A stretch of 19,090 bases of DNA from Paenarthrobacter nitroguajacolicus JCM 14115 (GCA_001313365.1 BBFS01000097.1:1-19090); one strand, 5' to 3'. Shown: positions 1-8,957, counted from the first letter of the stretch. Numbers and translations are program-made. The notes: generated from the sequence alone by a model not told the origin.

Positions 1-121
1 CCGCCAGGGCTGCTGCCGTTCCGGCACCGAGGAGCACCCCCCCCAAGCTGCGACGCCGGCTCAAGAGCGTGGAGAGGTCGAATTCAAGGCCACGATCGTG
101 GTCGGGGTGAGGAGTTGTCAT
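1..121 (-). CDS. Secreted intradiol ring-cleavage dioxygenase family protein, N-terminal fragment
   Basis: Only the first 40 or so codons lie in the window; the gene runs off the left edge. The start is ATG at 121 on the minus strand, reading MTTPHPDHDRGLEFDLSTLL and then SRRRSLG. The twin arginines followed by a hydrophobic, alanine-rich stretch (VLLGAGTAAALA) form a Tat-type export signal. The combination of the DHDRGLEFDL leader with this Tat signal is typical of actinobacterial exported proteins annotated as intradiol (catechol/protocatechuate type) dioxygenases. No catalytic part is visible, so the assignment rests on leader resemblance alone. A G8 run inside the signal adds a second Gly after SL, probably another tract-length error. 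The gene is divergent from the small protein plus cyclase pair starting at 288. Confidence 0.5.
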   Translation of the reverse strand, partial: MTTPHPDHDRGLEFDLSTLLSRRRSLGGVLLGAGTAAALA

Positions 122-287
122 GCATCCATGAAACGCGCCGGGCCTATGGGTTGTACATGGGGGGGAAACTGTGCCGCGGCTGTGAAGATCAGCGCAGCGG
201 TGTGCAGTATAAACATTTTCATATGCTTGTAATGCTCGTCACGTCGTGGCACGATATCTCGAAGACATACTGACGGAAGGGTCCCCC
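122..287. promoter_or_regulatory. Divergent intergenic region (dioxygenase / cyclase operon)
   Basis: This 166-base gap separates two divergent genes. It holds an AT-rich island at about 205-235 in an otherwise GC-rich setting, around TATAAACATTTTCATATG and TTGTAATG, where promoters for both directions would be expected. I cannot fix a -35/-10 pair with good spacing on either strand. A Shine-Dalgarno-like GGAAGGG sits six bases before the ATG at 288 and supports that start. Confidence 0.4.
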
Positions 288-734
288 ATGAACATTGAAC
301 TCAAAGCGGTGCGCAAGCTTCGCATCCATTGGCCCATTCCCGTGGAGACAATGACGCAACTGGCGGGGGGGGCAACCTCCAGGCATTGAACGCGGATGCG
401 GGCATCACATCCCTGCTCGAGGAACTGCAAGCAACACCGGAACTCGGCGGCTTCGGTAACTATCACCATGTCTTCGAGTCTTCCGCAGGCTTCGAAGGCT
501 TCACCGTGGCCGAGGGCGCCAACCCCCACGCTGGGCACCGTAGGTCAGCGAACAATCTCACCCACGTTCGTGTTCACCACCTACTTTGACGACGCCCTGG
601 ATCAGTCCGCTGTCCAAGCACTCGTTCAACGGATAGTCGACATCCACCCGTGGGAAGTTCCCGTCATCGAAGTCTCGGGACCACTCAGTGTCTCCAGCAG
701 CGCCGCTCAGGTCGAAACGAGGCTGGCATCATGA
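288..734 (+). CDS. Small conserved protein of unknown function, about 147 aa (frameshifted)
   Basis: The start is ATG at 288 after a good ribosome site (GGAAGGG, six-base spacing). The first frame reads MNIELKAVRKLRIHWPIP. It breaks at the G8 run near 366-373, continues as NLQALNADAGITSLLEEL and NYHHVFESSAGFEGF, and breaks again at the C5 run near 522-526. It then continues as TLGTVGQRTISPTFVFTTYF to HPWEVPVIEV and ends at TGA 732-734. The HPWExPVIEV segment after an alpha/beta stretch resembles the HPYExP motif of CutA and the C-terminal domain of NIF3-like proteins, suggesting a ferredoxin-like fold. That is a weak resemblance and I do not name a function. The stop overlaps the next start as ATGA, so translation is probably coupled to the cyclase, which suggests a shared pathway or complex. 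Confidence 0.6.
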
Positions 735-1475
735 GCTCCCCCCCTATGGCAGGACTTGGCGCCACTTCTCCTCAACAGAACTTTCACCGACCTGACCCAT
801 GCCTTTCATCCGGGCCAGCCCCCGCTTTCCGGCATTCCCGGACGAGGCCAGGGAAACCCTCTTCGATCTGGAGAAGGGTGACGGTTTCACTGCCCACAGG
901 TATTCAATAGTGGGCCAGTGGGGGGGCACCCACGTGGATCCGCCGTCGCATTTTGTCCGTGGCGGGCGGACGCTCGATCAGCTTCCCGTCGAGGACATGG
1001 TGTTGCCATTGGTTGTCCTGGACATCAGCAACCGGGTCCTGGCCGACCCGGATGCCACGCCCAGTGTGGACGATGTCCTGCAATGGGAATCGCGTAACGG
1101 GAAAATCCCGGCAGGTGCATTCGTGGCCCTGCGCACTGGATGGAGCCGCCGCTGGCCTGACACCGCAGCAATGGCGAACGTCGACGACGCCGGAATAAGC
1201 CATACTCCCGGGTGGTCTCGGGACGTCCTGGAGTACCTGATCGAAAAGTGCCACGTCACCGCCGTCGGCCACGAACAAACTGACACCGACCCTGGAATGG
1301 CTACCTCCCGCAAGGACTTCAGCTTGGAAACCTATGTCCTCGTCCAGGACAAATGCAGATCGAACTAATGGCCAACCTGGATCACGTTCCTGAGGCGGGG
1401 GGCCGCCTGATCGCAACGTGGGCAAAACCGCTCGAGGGAAGTGGCTTCCCGGCTCGCGTCTTCTCCATCCACTAG
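731..1475 (+). CDS. Cyclase family protein (kynurenine formamidase-like metal hydrolase), frameshifted
   Basis: The family hydrolyses cyclic or N-formyl amide and ester substrates using a metal held by a HxGTHxDxPxHF-type motif. Here the motif reads GQWGGTHVDPPSHF, with one Gly too many because the G tract at 917-923 is seven long where four is expected. Upstream, TFTDLTHAFHPGQP (about 782-823) is the usual N-terminal strand motif, in a different frame from RFPAFPDEARETLFDLEKG; a C5 run near 824 causes the shift. A conserved GHEQTDTDPG segment follows near 1267. At 1352 a missing G (TGCAG for TGGCAG) shifts the frame. After correction the protein ends MANLDHVPEAGGRLIATW to VFSIH and stop at 1473-1475, about 247 aa, a normal family length. 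The substrate is unknown. The start at 731 follows from the ATGA overlap with the preceding gene. Confidence 0.8.
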
Positions 1476-1513
1476 AACTTCCATCCCATACACGCGCGCC
1501 TCGGCCGGGTGGC

Positions 1514-1526
1514 TAGAATCGATCCA
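1514..1526 (+). promoter_or_regulatory. Candidate -10 element for a leaderless IclR transcript
   Basis: TAGAAT at 1514-1519 is followed by six bases and then the ATG at 1526, so the transcription start would coincide with the start codon. No Shine-Dalgarno sequence precedes this ATG, which fits a leaderless mRNA, common in actinobacteria. No convincing -35 is visible. Confidence 0.45.
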
Positions 1527-2312
1527 TGTCAAAGACCTCCAGCATGGGCCGTGGAATGATGGCCCTCCTTGCGGTGGGGGGGGCACGTCATGCCGAGGGA
1601 TTCGACGGCGGCACGGTGGCTGACATCGCAGCCCGCCTGGACAAGGACCGTAGTCAAGTGTCGCGGAGCCTTAAAGGTGCACAGCAGGAAGGTTTCCTCA
1701 GGCGTACCGGGCAGCGTGAATACAGCTTGGACTGGTCCATCCTGACAGACGCCCAATTGGTAACTGAGCAGCGGCTGAAGACTGACGGCCTCACTGCCTT
1801 GGAAGGCCTGGCTTCCGAAACCAACGAGGCCTGCTTTCTGGGCGTGCTCAGCGGAAACAGTACGGTTACCATCGGCGAGCAAGTTCCGGACAGTGCCAAT
1901 CTGGTGGGTTCATGGCTTGGCCGCCCCTACCCCGCCTACTGCAGTGACGCCGGCCAAGCACTCCTTTGGGATGCCGAAGAGGATGAGATTCGGAAGATCT
2001 TTGATGGCGTGGAGTTCGTCAAACACGGGCCCAATACGCCGGTGTCCGTCGACGACTTCCTGAAACGGCTCAACGAGGCGCGCACCCGTGGCTACTCCAT
2101 AGTCGATGAGGAAGCCGAGCCCGGGCTCTACTCACTGGCCGCCCCCCCGATCAGGGACTTCAAGGGGGGAAGTCGCAGCGGCGCTGCAGGTCGTTGGGCC
2201 CAAGTCACGCATCGGACCCCAGCGGGAGGCATTCGCCATAGCACTCGGCTCATGGCGTGATTGGCTTGAGGTCCAGGTGGGCGGACGCAGGTCGTCCCTC
2301 ATTCAACCTTGA
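1526..2312 (+). CDS. IclR-type transcriptional regulator 1 (frameshifted near its end)
   Basis: The N-terminus holds a winged helix-turn-helix (TVADIAARLDKDRSQVSRSL, roughly residues 32-52). An IclR-like effector domain follows, with GSWLGRPYPAYCSDAGQALL and a C-terminal APPIRDFKGEVAAAL strand. The frame breaks at the G6 run at 2164-2169. The true continuation is EVAAALQVVGPKSRIGPQRE to the stop at 2310-2312, giving about 260 aa, normal for the family. A G8 run at 1576-1583 adds an extra Gly in the HTH region. IclR regulators usually control a neighbouring catabolic or uptake operon in response to a pathway metabolite, so the adjacent cyclase operon is the likeliest target. The last 14 bases overlap the 3' end of the second IclR gene on the other strand. 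Confidence 0.8.
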
Positions 2313-3076
2313 ACAGCGAGCTCCGCCCTGGCACCCAGCCGCGTTGAAGCGGACCGAAGAACCGCAGCAATCTCCGAGGCGGACGCTCCAGGCTTGACCG
2401 GCTACCCAGAACGCTAAGGCCGCCGCAATTCGGCCTCCGCCTTCGCGGACAGGGACAGCCAACTCCCATACTCCGTGTTCAAACTCTTCGGCGGCCAGCA
2501 CAAAACCCTGGGTTCGGTCGCGTTCCATGAGTCCTGCGACCTCTGCTGCAGAATGCGCTGCAGCCGGGCCGCGACGCCAATGAAATTGACCTCGGCGAGC
2601 AGGGACTCCAACTCAGTGACTGAGTGATCCCACAGCAATGCCCGCCCCGAACCCGTGCACCATACCGGGGTGACCATGCCGGGCTTGGCGAACCCACCCA
2701 GCACCGAGTTATTAGTGGACGAACGCAACAAGAGAACCCTGACGCCGTCGCGCACCGAGAGTCGGGACCTCAAATCGAGAGCAGACACCAGCTCCTCCAG
2801 CTCTGCACGTGACTGAAGAACCCACCCGGCGTTGAGGGCGGCGGCGAGACTGAAGAACCGCGGTCCTGTCCGAAAGGGACCGCGGTCTACGCGTTCGAGC
2901 AGTCCCAGGTCACACAGCTCCTGAGCCAACCGGGACACCCGGCTTTGCTCCATGTCCAGCTCTGCCGCCAACTGCGACACTCCCAGGAGTTGGCGGCCCT
3001 GCTTCTCGCGGTCCGTTACCAAGCGAACAAGACGAAGGCCCTGCGCCAATGACGACGCTTCTGGTGACACATCCAC
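2299..3076 (-). CDS. IclR-type transcriptional regulator 2 (frameshifted near its end)
   Basis: A longer reading starts at TTG 3157, but GTG at 3076 is preceded at nine bases by a strong GGAAGGAG ribosome site, so I choose it (protein begins VDVSPEASSLAQGLRLVRLV). HTH: LLGVSQLAAELDMEQSRVSR. The effector domain includes TPVWCTGSGRALLWD, matching the corresponding segment of regulator 1, so the two are paralogues. The frame breaks near 2515 (GAACC, after which TQGFVLAAEEFEHGVWELAV continues) and again near 2413. The natural end is RGWVPGRSSLFKVE with TGA at 2299-2301, giving about 258 aa. It lies directly downstream of the permease on the same strand, behind a hairpin, so it may control that permease. 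Confidence 0.75.
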
Positions 3077-3162
3077 GAAAACTGCTCCTTCCATCAAGCC
3101 GTTCACGCAATTCTCACACGCGGGCGTTAGCGCACGGTCATTGCGGCTTGCTGGCAAAACAG

Positions 3163-3197
3163 GCTTCGCGACCGGACAATTCGGCCGGCCGCGAAGC
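3163..3197 (-). terminator. Hairpin downstream of the permease, probable terminator
   Basis: The inverted repeat GCTTCGCG (3163-3170) / CGCGAAGC (3190-3197) is extended inward by CCGG/CCGG across one mismatch. It lies 18 bases beyond the permease stop in the direction of transcription. No clear U tract follows, so if it terminates it is of the tail-less kind common in high-GC actinobacteria. Confidence 0.5.
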
Positions 3198-3214
3198 TTG
3201 GTGCAAGGGTCAGA

Positions 3215-4677
3215 TCAAGCAGGACGCTTTGCCCTGGACTTCCGGCCATACCGGAAGTGGAAGAACAGGTAGCAGGCGGCCACGAAGGGAACACCGAAGT
3301 ACAGGGCGGCAATCTGGGAAGGGTCAAAAGCTATTCCCACCAGGGACACCAGGCAGAGCGCAAAAGCCAAGATAGGCACCAAGGGAAAAAGAGGCGCCTT
3401 GTAAGCCAGATCCGCCACGCGCCCACCATTGCGGACGAAAGCCCTGCGGTGGAAGAAATGGGATGCGGTAATGGACATCCACACGCCCACAACGGCGAAG
3501 CCTGCGATGGAAACAAGGGCAAGGTAGACGGTCTCTGGCGCAGCCACACTGCTGACCAGCGATGCCAGCCCACCCACCATGCTGACGGAAAGGGCAATAA
3601 GGGGTATTCCACGCCGGGTCAGGCGCTTGAGCGCTCTGGGGGGGCATGCCTTCATCTGCCAGCGAATAGAGCATGCGTGCGCAGGAGAACAGGCCGCTGT
3701 TCCCGGCGGACAAAAGCGCGGTAATGATGACGAAGTTCATGATGTCCGCCGCGAAGGGGATACCGACGGAGGAAAAGACCGTGACGAAGGGGGCTCTCGT
3801 CCAGCCCCACCTGGTCGAAGGGCACAGTAGCCGCGATGACTGCAATGGCACCCACAAAGAAGATCAGGAGGCGGATGACTGTGCTGCGCATGGCTTTGGG
3901 GGATGTTCTTGGCCGGATCCTTGGTTTCCCCCCCGGCCGCTACGCCAATGAGTTCCGAGCCGGAAAAGGCATAGAAGACAGCCAGCGCAGTAACCAGGAC
4001 GCCGGTAAAGCCGTTGGGGAATAGACCACCCGAAGTGTTGAAGTTCTCCAAGAGGAACGGATGGTTGTTGGACTCCGACAGTGGGTGGAAGCCGAACAGG
4101 GCAGCCCCCCCGCCGAAGACGATCAGGCAATGATGGCCCCCCCACCTTGACGATTGAGAACCAGAATTCGGATTCTCCAAAGAACTTGGAGGAAAAGGCG
4201 TTGAACCCAAACAGCATGGCGGCGAAGACGAGGCACCACACCCAGACCTCAATATCCGGGAACCACCGCTGCATGAGCAATCCTGAGGCTGTGAACTCAG
4301 ATCCGATTGCCACGGCCCAGCAGAGCCAGTAAAGCCAAGCGGTGGCGAAGCCTGTTGCCGGACCGATGGAACGGGAAGCGTAGATGTGAAAGGCGCCGGA
4401 GACCGGGTAAGCAATAGCCAACTCTCCGAGGCAGGCCATCACCAGGTAGACCACGAAGGCTCCCACCAGATAGGCAATGACGGCACCGAGGGGGGGACCT
4501 GCCTGGGAGATGGTGTAACCGGAACTCAGGAACAGGCCTGAACCGATGACACCTCCCATTGCGATCATGATCAAGTGCCGCGGCCCCCATTGACCGGCGC
4601 AGGCCGGTTTCCACCGGGGGGGCCGGAAGGGCGGCGGATGGATGGTCCAGCTTCAGGGGGGGTGTAGAAGATTCCAT
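3215..4677 (-). CDS. Amino-acid permease, MmuP (S-methylmethionine permease)-like, multiply frameshifted
   Basis: An inner-membrane APC-superfamily transporter, about 485 aa after joining frames. ATG 4677 (MESSTPPLK) has GGAG seven bases upstream. The first helix reads [20 protein letters not shown] once the G5 at the GPRH motif is taken as G4. Later segments are spread over several frames: [108 protein letters not shown], and [20 protein letters not shown] to KSRAKRPA. From memory of the family, order and wording follow E. coli MmuP closely, including PATGY/F..AWLYWL, GEFWFSxVKV and NSGL. Breaks coincide with G/C runs near 3643, 3798, 3933 and 4135. No mmuM-like methyltransferase is adjacent, so the substrate could be another amino acid. 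Confidence 0.85.
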
Positions 4678-4842
4678 GTCTTGTCTCCGTTAACTGACAT
4701 ATGCGAACGGCACGCCGGAACTCTCGGTGTGGGGGGAGCCGAAGCGGCGCTTGTAGTGACGAAGGTAACACAGAACAAAGCCCCAATGAGCGTTAAATGC
4801 ATTTGTGAATGTATATAACGCACGTCACGTCCGCCGGTGTAG
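4678..4842. promoter_or_regulatory. Intergenic region upstream of the permease
   Basis: This 165-base gap carries the promoter of the minus-strand permease. It is AT-richer at 4793-4822, with an imperfect inverted repeat CATTTGTGAATG (CATT/AATG arms, about 4800-4811) next to TATATAA. That could be a regulator site or a -10 region, but I cannot place a -35 with confidence. I saw no riboswitch-like structure. Confidence 0.3.
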
Positions 4843-5073
4843 CTACTCCTTCGACTCAGGACTACGTTCCAGAGTGTCCTTCAACTGCTTTCGCGCGCGC
4901 GAGTAGCGGGTCCTCGACGCAGTTGCAGAGAGTCCCAGGATCGCCCCTGCCTCAGCGACTCCGAACCCGTCCCAGACAATCAACATGACCAGTTCCCTGT
5001 CCTTCAGCCGAAGAAGGGAAAGGGCTCTGTGAACCTCCCCATCGGATTCGTATGGTGCTTGCGGTTCATACAT
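4843..5073 (-). pseudogene. Truncated RNA polymerase sigma factor, region 4 remnant
   Basis: The frame reads MYEPQAPYESDGEVHRALSL and then LRLKDRELVMLIVWDGFGVA, EAGAILGLSATASRTRYSRA and a basic helix ending SPESKE. This is sigma70 region 4 of an ECF-type factor: conserved helix, LxxxDRELVMLxVWDGFG, then the -35-binding helix-turn-helix (EAGAILGLSATASRTRYSRARK). Region 2, needed for -10 recognition and core binding, is absent. Reading upstream in the same frame gives only LAATFAARPD before an in-frame TAG, and the response regulator stop is 53 bases away. At 76 codons it is far below the usual 160-200. It is probably a relic, although a standalone region-4 regulator cannot be excluded. Confidence 0.65.
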
Positions 5074-5126
5074 GTCCGGACGCGCAGCAAACGTGGCAGC
5101 AAGCTATTTCGAGGGCAGACTGAGTG

Positions 5127-5821
5127 TCAGTAGTCCGGGTTGCTCGGCACCACGAGACCGGTTTCGTAGGCGTAGACCACAACCTGCACCCGGTCCCGGA
5201 GCTGCAGCTTGCTCAGGATTCGGCGGACGTGGGTCTTCACCGTGGCCTCGGATAGGAAGAACTTGTGGGCGATCTCAGCGTTGGAGAGGCCCTCCGCGAT
5301 GGTGGTGAGGATTTCCGTTTCCCGCGGTGTGAGTTCATCCAGGAGCGGGTCCCGATGCGGACTCGGCGCGTGACCGGGCACGACGCCCCCCCGCGAACGT
5401 AAGTTTCCAGCAGCCGTTGCGTAACACGTGGCGCCACCACAGCATCGCCACTGGCAACCAGGCGCACTGCGTGGACCAGCTCAGAGGGAGCAACATCCTT
5501 GAGCAGGAATGCGGAGGCCCCCGGCTTGTAGTCCGGTGAAGGCGTACTCATCAAGGTCGAACGTGTCAGGATGATGACCCGTGCATCGGAGCCTGAATCC
5601 GAGATTCGACGCGTGGCTTCAATGCCGTCCATGCCGGGCATGCGTACGTCCATCAGCACTACGTCCGGTTGCAGGGCCTCAACCTGGCGCACGGCCTCAA
5701 TCCCATCGGAAGCCTCGCCCACAACGTGGAAGTCCTCTTGGCCTTCAAGAATGAGCCGGAAGCCCATCCGCAGCAGTGGCTGATCGTCCACCAGCAGCAC
5801 TTTGATGTTGTCTTCGGTCAT
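5127..5821 (-). CDS. NarL/LuxR-family two-component response regulator (frameshifted)
   Basis: Receiver domain: DD acidic pair at residues 12-13, phosphoacceptor Asp 58 in DVVLMDVRMPGMDG, and the Lys of FLLKDV. The stretch after VIILT reads RSTLMSTPSPDYKPGA. It becomes the expected TTFDLDEYAFTGLQAGA if one A lost near 5563 and one extra G near 5521 are corrected. The linker ends at TYVRG, where a G7 run (5386-5392) breaks the frame. The C-terminus is a LuxR-type HTH: LTPRETEILTTIAEGLSNAE followed by SEATVKTHVRRILSKL. The joined protein is about 230 aa. The start ATG at 5821 overlaps the kinase stop as ATGA, so expression is coupled. It presumably binds the promoter of its own ABC/kinase operon. 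Confidence 0.9.
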
Positions 5822-7123
5822 GATTCCCCCCCCTTTTCGCCGTTCCAGCGGAGCTCGGCATGGACTGCCCAGCCTCCCCTTTTTCCTGGACCGGCAGTAA
5901 CGATTCCAGCATAGATTCCGGCACGTTCATTCATTCCAGCAATGCCTTGTCCGGTCCCCCAGGCTGCCCACGGATTCGCTGCTGACCTCGCGGGTTCCGC
6001 GGCCGTCGTCGAGCACGTCAATGGTGACCAAATCGCCGTCGCGGGCCACGTGCACGTCAACGCGGCTCAGCGACCGACCGTACCGCAGGACGTTGGTCAG
6101 CGACTCCTGCACGATCCTGTAGACGGTCAGTTCAAAAGCGGGGGTCGGCCGGGAGGCCCGGCCCCCCCGAATGGGCGTAGTGCAGCGGCAGTCCGGCGGT
6201 GCGGAAACCGTCCAGGAGTTTCGCCAGGTTCTGCCCGGATTCAAGGGGGCGTCAGCGGTGCCGGTCGCCCGGAGTCATCCCGCAGAACCCCCCCGAGGAC
6301 CTGCGCATATCGGCCAGTGCGGCCCTTCCGGTGCGTGACAGTTCGCCGAGGACCTCACCGGCTCGATCCGGATCCTTCTTGACCACCACGGCGGCCCCCG
6401 TCTGAGAGGCTGATCATGACTGTCAGCGAGTGGGCCACGACGTCGTGCATTTCACGGGCGATCCTGTTGCGCTCGGTGACCTTGCCGAGCTGGGTGGTCC
6501 TCGCGGCCCACGCCGCGATTTCCGCTTCATGCTCCCTGCGCTGCCGTACCGAGATGCCGATGCCAGTAGCCAGGAGGTTGGACAGCATGATGGATGCCGC
6601 AGTGGCGATGTTGTTGATGAGGTGGAAGTTCTCCGGGACATCCTGCAAGTTGTCCATCTGGCTGGGGGCTCGTCCACATGAACAAGTAGAGAAGGCTCAG
6701 CGGCAGGCTGGCTGCAGCAAAAACCACCAGTGCCAGTGCACGCTTCCTCAGTGACGCCACGGCATAGAGCGCAAACCAAAGACCCGCAGAAACGTTCGAG
6801 CCCCCCCACGGGTTCAGGATGGTCGCCGCGATTTCCAGAAGCGCGACGGCGAGCACCACCTGAAGCGGGAATTGCCGCCTGAAAATCAACGCAATGGCGA
6901 TCAACAGCAGTATTGCCACCACGAGCCACTTGCCATCGATGATCGAGGTAATGATGGTGGGCAACGCCAACAGAAGGTAGCAAAGGATCACCACGGCGTC
7001 CATGGCCCGTGGGCGCTTGTAGAAGTAGCGCCGGATCCTGCCCCTGCGGCGCTGGGTAATTTCAGCGAAGGACGCGTCGGCCGTGGTGCCCGACGCGTCC
7101 TTCATCTGCGAAACTTCAGTCAT
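5818..7123 (-). CDS. Sensor histidine kinase, HisKA_3 (NarX/DesK) type, multiply frameshifted
   Basis: The N-terminal half is membrane embedded, with four or five hydrophobic segments (AVVILCYLLLALPTIITSII, WLVVAILLLIAIALIF, VVLAVALLEIAATI, ALALVVFAAASLPLSLLYLF). It has no large extracellular domain, so it probably senses within the membrane or through the partner transporter. The phosphoacceptor region reads ERNRIAREMHDVVAHSLTVM (His in MHDVVAHS). The ATPase domain shows ELTVYRIVQESLTNVLRYG (N box) and VLDDGRG (G1). Frames switch near 5950, 6165, 6250, 6288, 6390 and 6665, all at G/C runs or GG pairs. The joined length is about 430 aa. The start ATG at 7123 lies 26 bases after the ABC permease stop. 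Confidence 0.88.
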
Positions 7124-7149
7124 GGATTGAGCCTAGACGGCAACCCGTC

Positions 7150-8007
7150 CTAGACGTCCCGCTTCTTGAGCAGAACCATGGCCAGGGCTACCGGCACAAC
7201 CACCCAAGCACCAAGAACCAGCGCAGCCTGCCACGCTTCCAGCGTGTCCGGGACGTGCTCGACGGCGGTCATCGGAGTGATGGTGCTGGTGGGCAGGTAC
7301 TTGTTGGCTTCCTTGAAGAAGTCGCCGGGGGGGATGAGCTGGAAAGCTATGGGTGCAACGAACAGGAGTCCCACCAGGCTCATGATGCCACCGGCCGAGT
7401 TACGGACGATTGTTCCCAGGGCCATGCCAATGGCCGCCACAGCTGCAACGTAGAGGCTGTTGACCAGGAGGAGCTTGATGGATTGCGAACTGCCGAGATC
7501 CAGCTTGAGGTCGTAGGTATCAACGATTGGTAGCGACACCAGGCCGGCGATGTAAATGGACACCGCTGTCAGCAGGAAGGCGCTGACCATGACCACAATG
7601 AGCTTGGCCAGGAATGGCGTGAGCCGCTTGGGAACGGCGGCAAACGTTGAGCGTGCCATGCCGGTGGTGAACTCGGAGCTCATGAGCAGGACGCCCAAGG
7701 AACCGAGGATGAGCTGGGCGAACGAAATACCTGACGTGGGGGGGATGCTGACTGCCAGGTCCCCCGCCTTGGGCAGCCATGGCGGCTGCCACTTCGGGAT
7801 CGGCGGCGGCCTGCTCCGCAAACTGTCCTGTTCCCCAGGCCGAGAGAGCTGCGAAGCCCACCATGACCAGTGCCGTGGAGGCAGGAGGATCAGAGTGGAC
7901 ATCAAGGTGCGGAACTTGATGAATTCCGAGTTGAGTACACGGTGGAACGCCGGTCCGGGACCGACGGAGTTACGGATGGACTTGCGGTCCAAGGTAGTGG
8001 TGCTCAT
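7150..8007 (-). CDS. ABC-2 type transporter permease
   Basis: A membrane partner of the adjacent ATPase, about 285 aa. It begins MSTTTLDRKSIRNSVGPGPA and has the cytoplasmic FHRVLNSEFIKFRTLMST segment typical of ABC-2 permeases. About six hydrophobic segments follow, including ISFAQLILGSLGVLLMSSEF, LIVVMVSAFLLTAVSIYIAG and SAGGIMSLVGLLFVAPIAFQ, and it ends VPVALAMVLLKKRDV. The stretch 7745-7880 is out of frame. A G missing near 7889 (CTGCC for CTGGCC) and a G7 near 7745 hide the correct ASTALVMVGFAALSAWGTGQ to AAMAAQGG. The start lies two bases after the ATPase stop. The unit resembles transporters for antibiotic export or envelope stress, but the substrate is unknown. Confidence 0.85.
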   Translation of the reverse strand: MSTTTLDRKSIRNSVGPGPAFHRVLNSEFIKFRTLMSTLILLPPRHWSWWASQLSRPGEQDSLRSRPPPIPKWQPPWLPKAGDLAVSIPPTSGISFAQLILGSLGVLLMSSEFTTGMARSTFAAVPKRLTPFLAKLIVVMVSAFLLTAVSIYIAGLVSLPIVDTYDLKLDLGSSQSIKLLLVNSLYVAAVAAIGMALGTIVRNSAGGIMSLVGLLFVAPIAFQLIPPGDFFKEANKYLPTSTITPMTAVEHVPDTLEAWQAALVLGAWVVVPVALAMVLLKKRDV

Positions 8008-8009
8008 GT

Positions 8010-8957
8010 TTATTTCCCTCCGACCTGAGCGGGAACCGAGGCCCCGGTGGTGATGTGCGAGTGGTATTCGACCTCGTCCTTGGTGAGTTCCATGTAAGCC
8101 TCTTCAAGGCTCGCCTGGAGCGGGGGTCAGCTCGTAGACCATGACCTGGTTCTCCAAGGCGGTGCGTGCGATGCCTCGGGGGGGATCCAGCCCTGAAACC
8201 TCCAGCAGTTCGCGTTCGTGGACCTCCACGGAGACACCGGTTCCGGCAAGGAGCTGCATGAGGCGTTCCGGCTGATCAGTGCGGACCCGGGTGCGTGCCT
8301 GGCCCTTGCCGGTGATGATTTCGGCGATGGGTGCGTCGGCGATGATCCTGCCTCGACCGATCACAATCAGGTGGTCTGCCGTCAGCGCCATCTCACTCAT
8401 GAGGTGGCTGGACAGGAAAACTGTGCGTCCTTCGGAGGCCAGGTACTTGACGAGGTTGCGAACCCAAACCACGCCTTCAGGATCGAGGCCGTTGACCGGT
8501 TCGTCCAGGATGATGGTCTGCGGATCGCCCAGCAGCGCGGCGGCTATGCCGAGGCGCTGACCCATACCGAGCGAGAATCCCTTGACCTTCTTCTTGGCAA
8601 CGTCACCCAGGCCGGTCATCTCGATGACTTCACGAACCGGCTCTTGGGGGATGCTGTGCGTCGCCGCCATGGCAAGAAGGTGGTTGTAGGCAGTGCGGCT
8701 CGTGTGGACGGCTTGGCGTCCAGAAGGGCACCAATCTCGCGCAGCGGCGCCTTGTGCTGGGCGAAGGGCTCACCGTTCACGGTTACAGAACCCGACGTAG
8801 GAGCGTCCAGTCCCATGATCATGCGCATTGTGGTTGACTTGCCGGCACCGTTCGGGCCCAGGAAGCCCGTCACCCGTCCGGCTTGGACAGTGAAATTGAC
8901 GCCGCCAACGGCGGTCTTCTCGCCGTAGACCTTGGTCAGGCCTTTTGCTTCGATCAT
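8010..8957 (-). CDS. ABC transporter ATP-binding protein
   Basis: The start ATG 8957 (MIEAKGLTKVYGEKTAVGGV) has GAGGAGGG just upstream; a longer reading to 9026 has no such signal. Walker A is GPNGAGKST at residues 34-42, the signature is FSLGMGQRLGIAAALL, Walker B is TIILDEPVNGLD, and the H-loop is FLSSHLMSEM. This is the drug/bacitracin-type (CcmA/DrrA-like) architecture with a C-terminal extension. The frame breaks near 8705, where a G is missing (CCGTC for CCGGTC, restoring TAYNHLLAMAATHSIPQ), and near 8124, where C5 stands for C4. The true end is SLEEAYMELTKDEVEY and VPAQVGGK, TAA at 8010-8012, giving about 315 aa. It is the first gene of the ATPase-permease-kinase-regulator operon. Confidence 0.9.

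Noticed and set aside
904..1425. Long open frames antisense to the cyclase and to other genes (for example 13699-15141 plus strand)
   Set aside because: They mirror real genes on the opposite strand, have no recognisable domain or ribosome site, and arise from high-GC codon usage.
3077..3157. Longer IclR regulator 2 starting at TTG 3157
   Set aside because: The extra 27 residues lack conservation features and no ribosome site precedes TTG, whereas GTG 3076 has GGAAGGAG at good spacing.
122..4811. CATT...AATG repeats at about 210-231 and 4800-4811 as a shared IclR operator
   Set aside because: Arms are only four bases, spacers differ (about 13 versus 4), and such matches are expected by chance in AT-rich gaps.
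4678..4842. Riboswitch (SAM-type) upstream of the MmuP-like permease
   Set aside because: The leader is short, the start codon has its own ribosome site, and I could not find the paired helices or conserved core of a SAM riboswitch.
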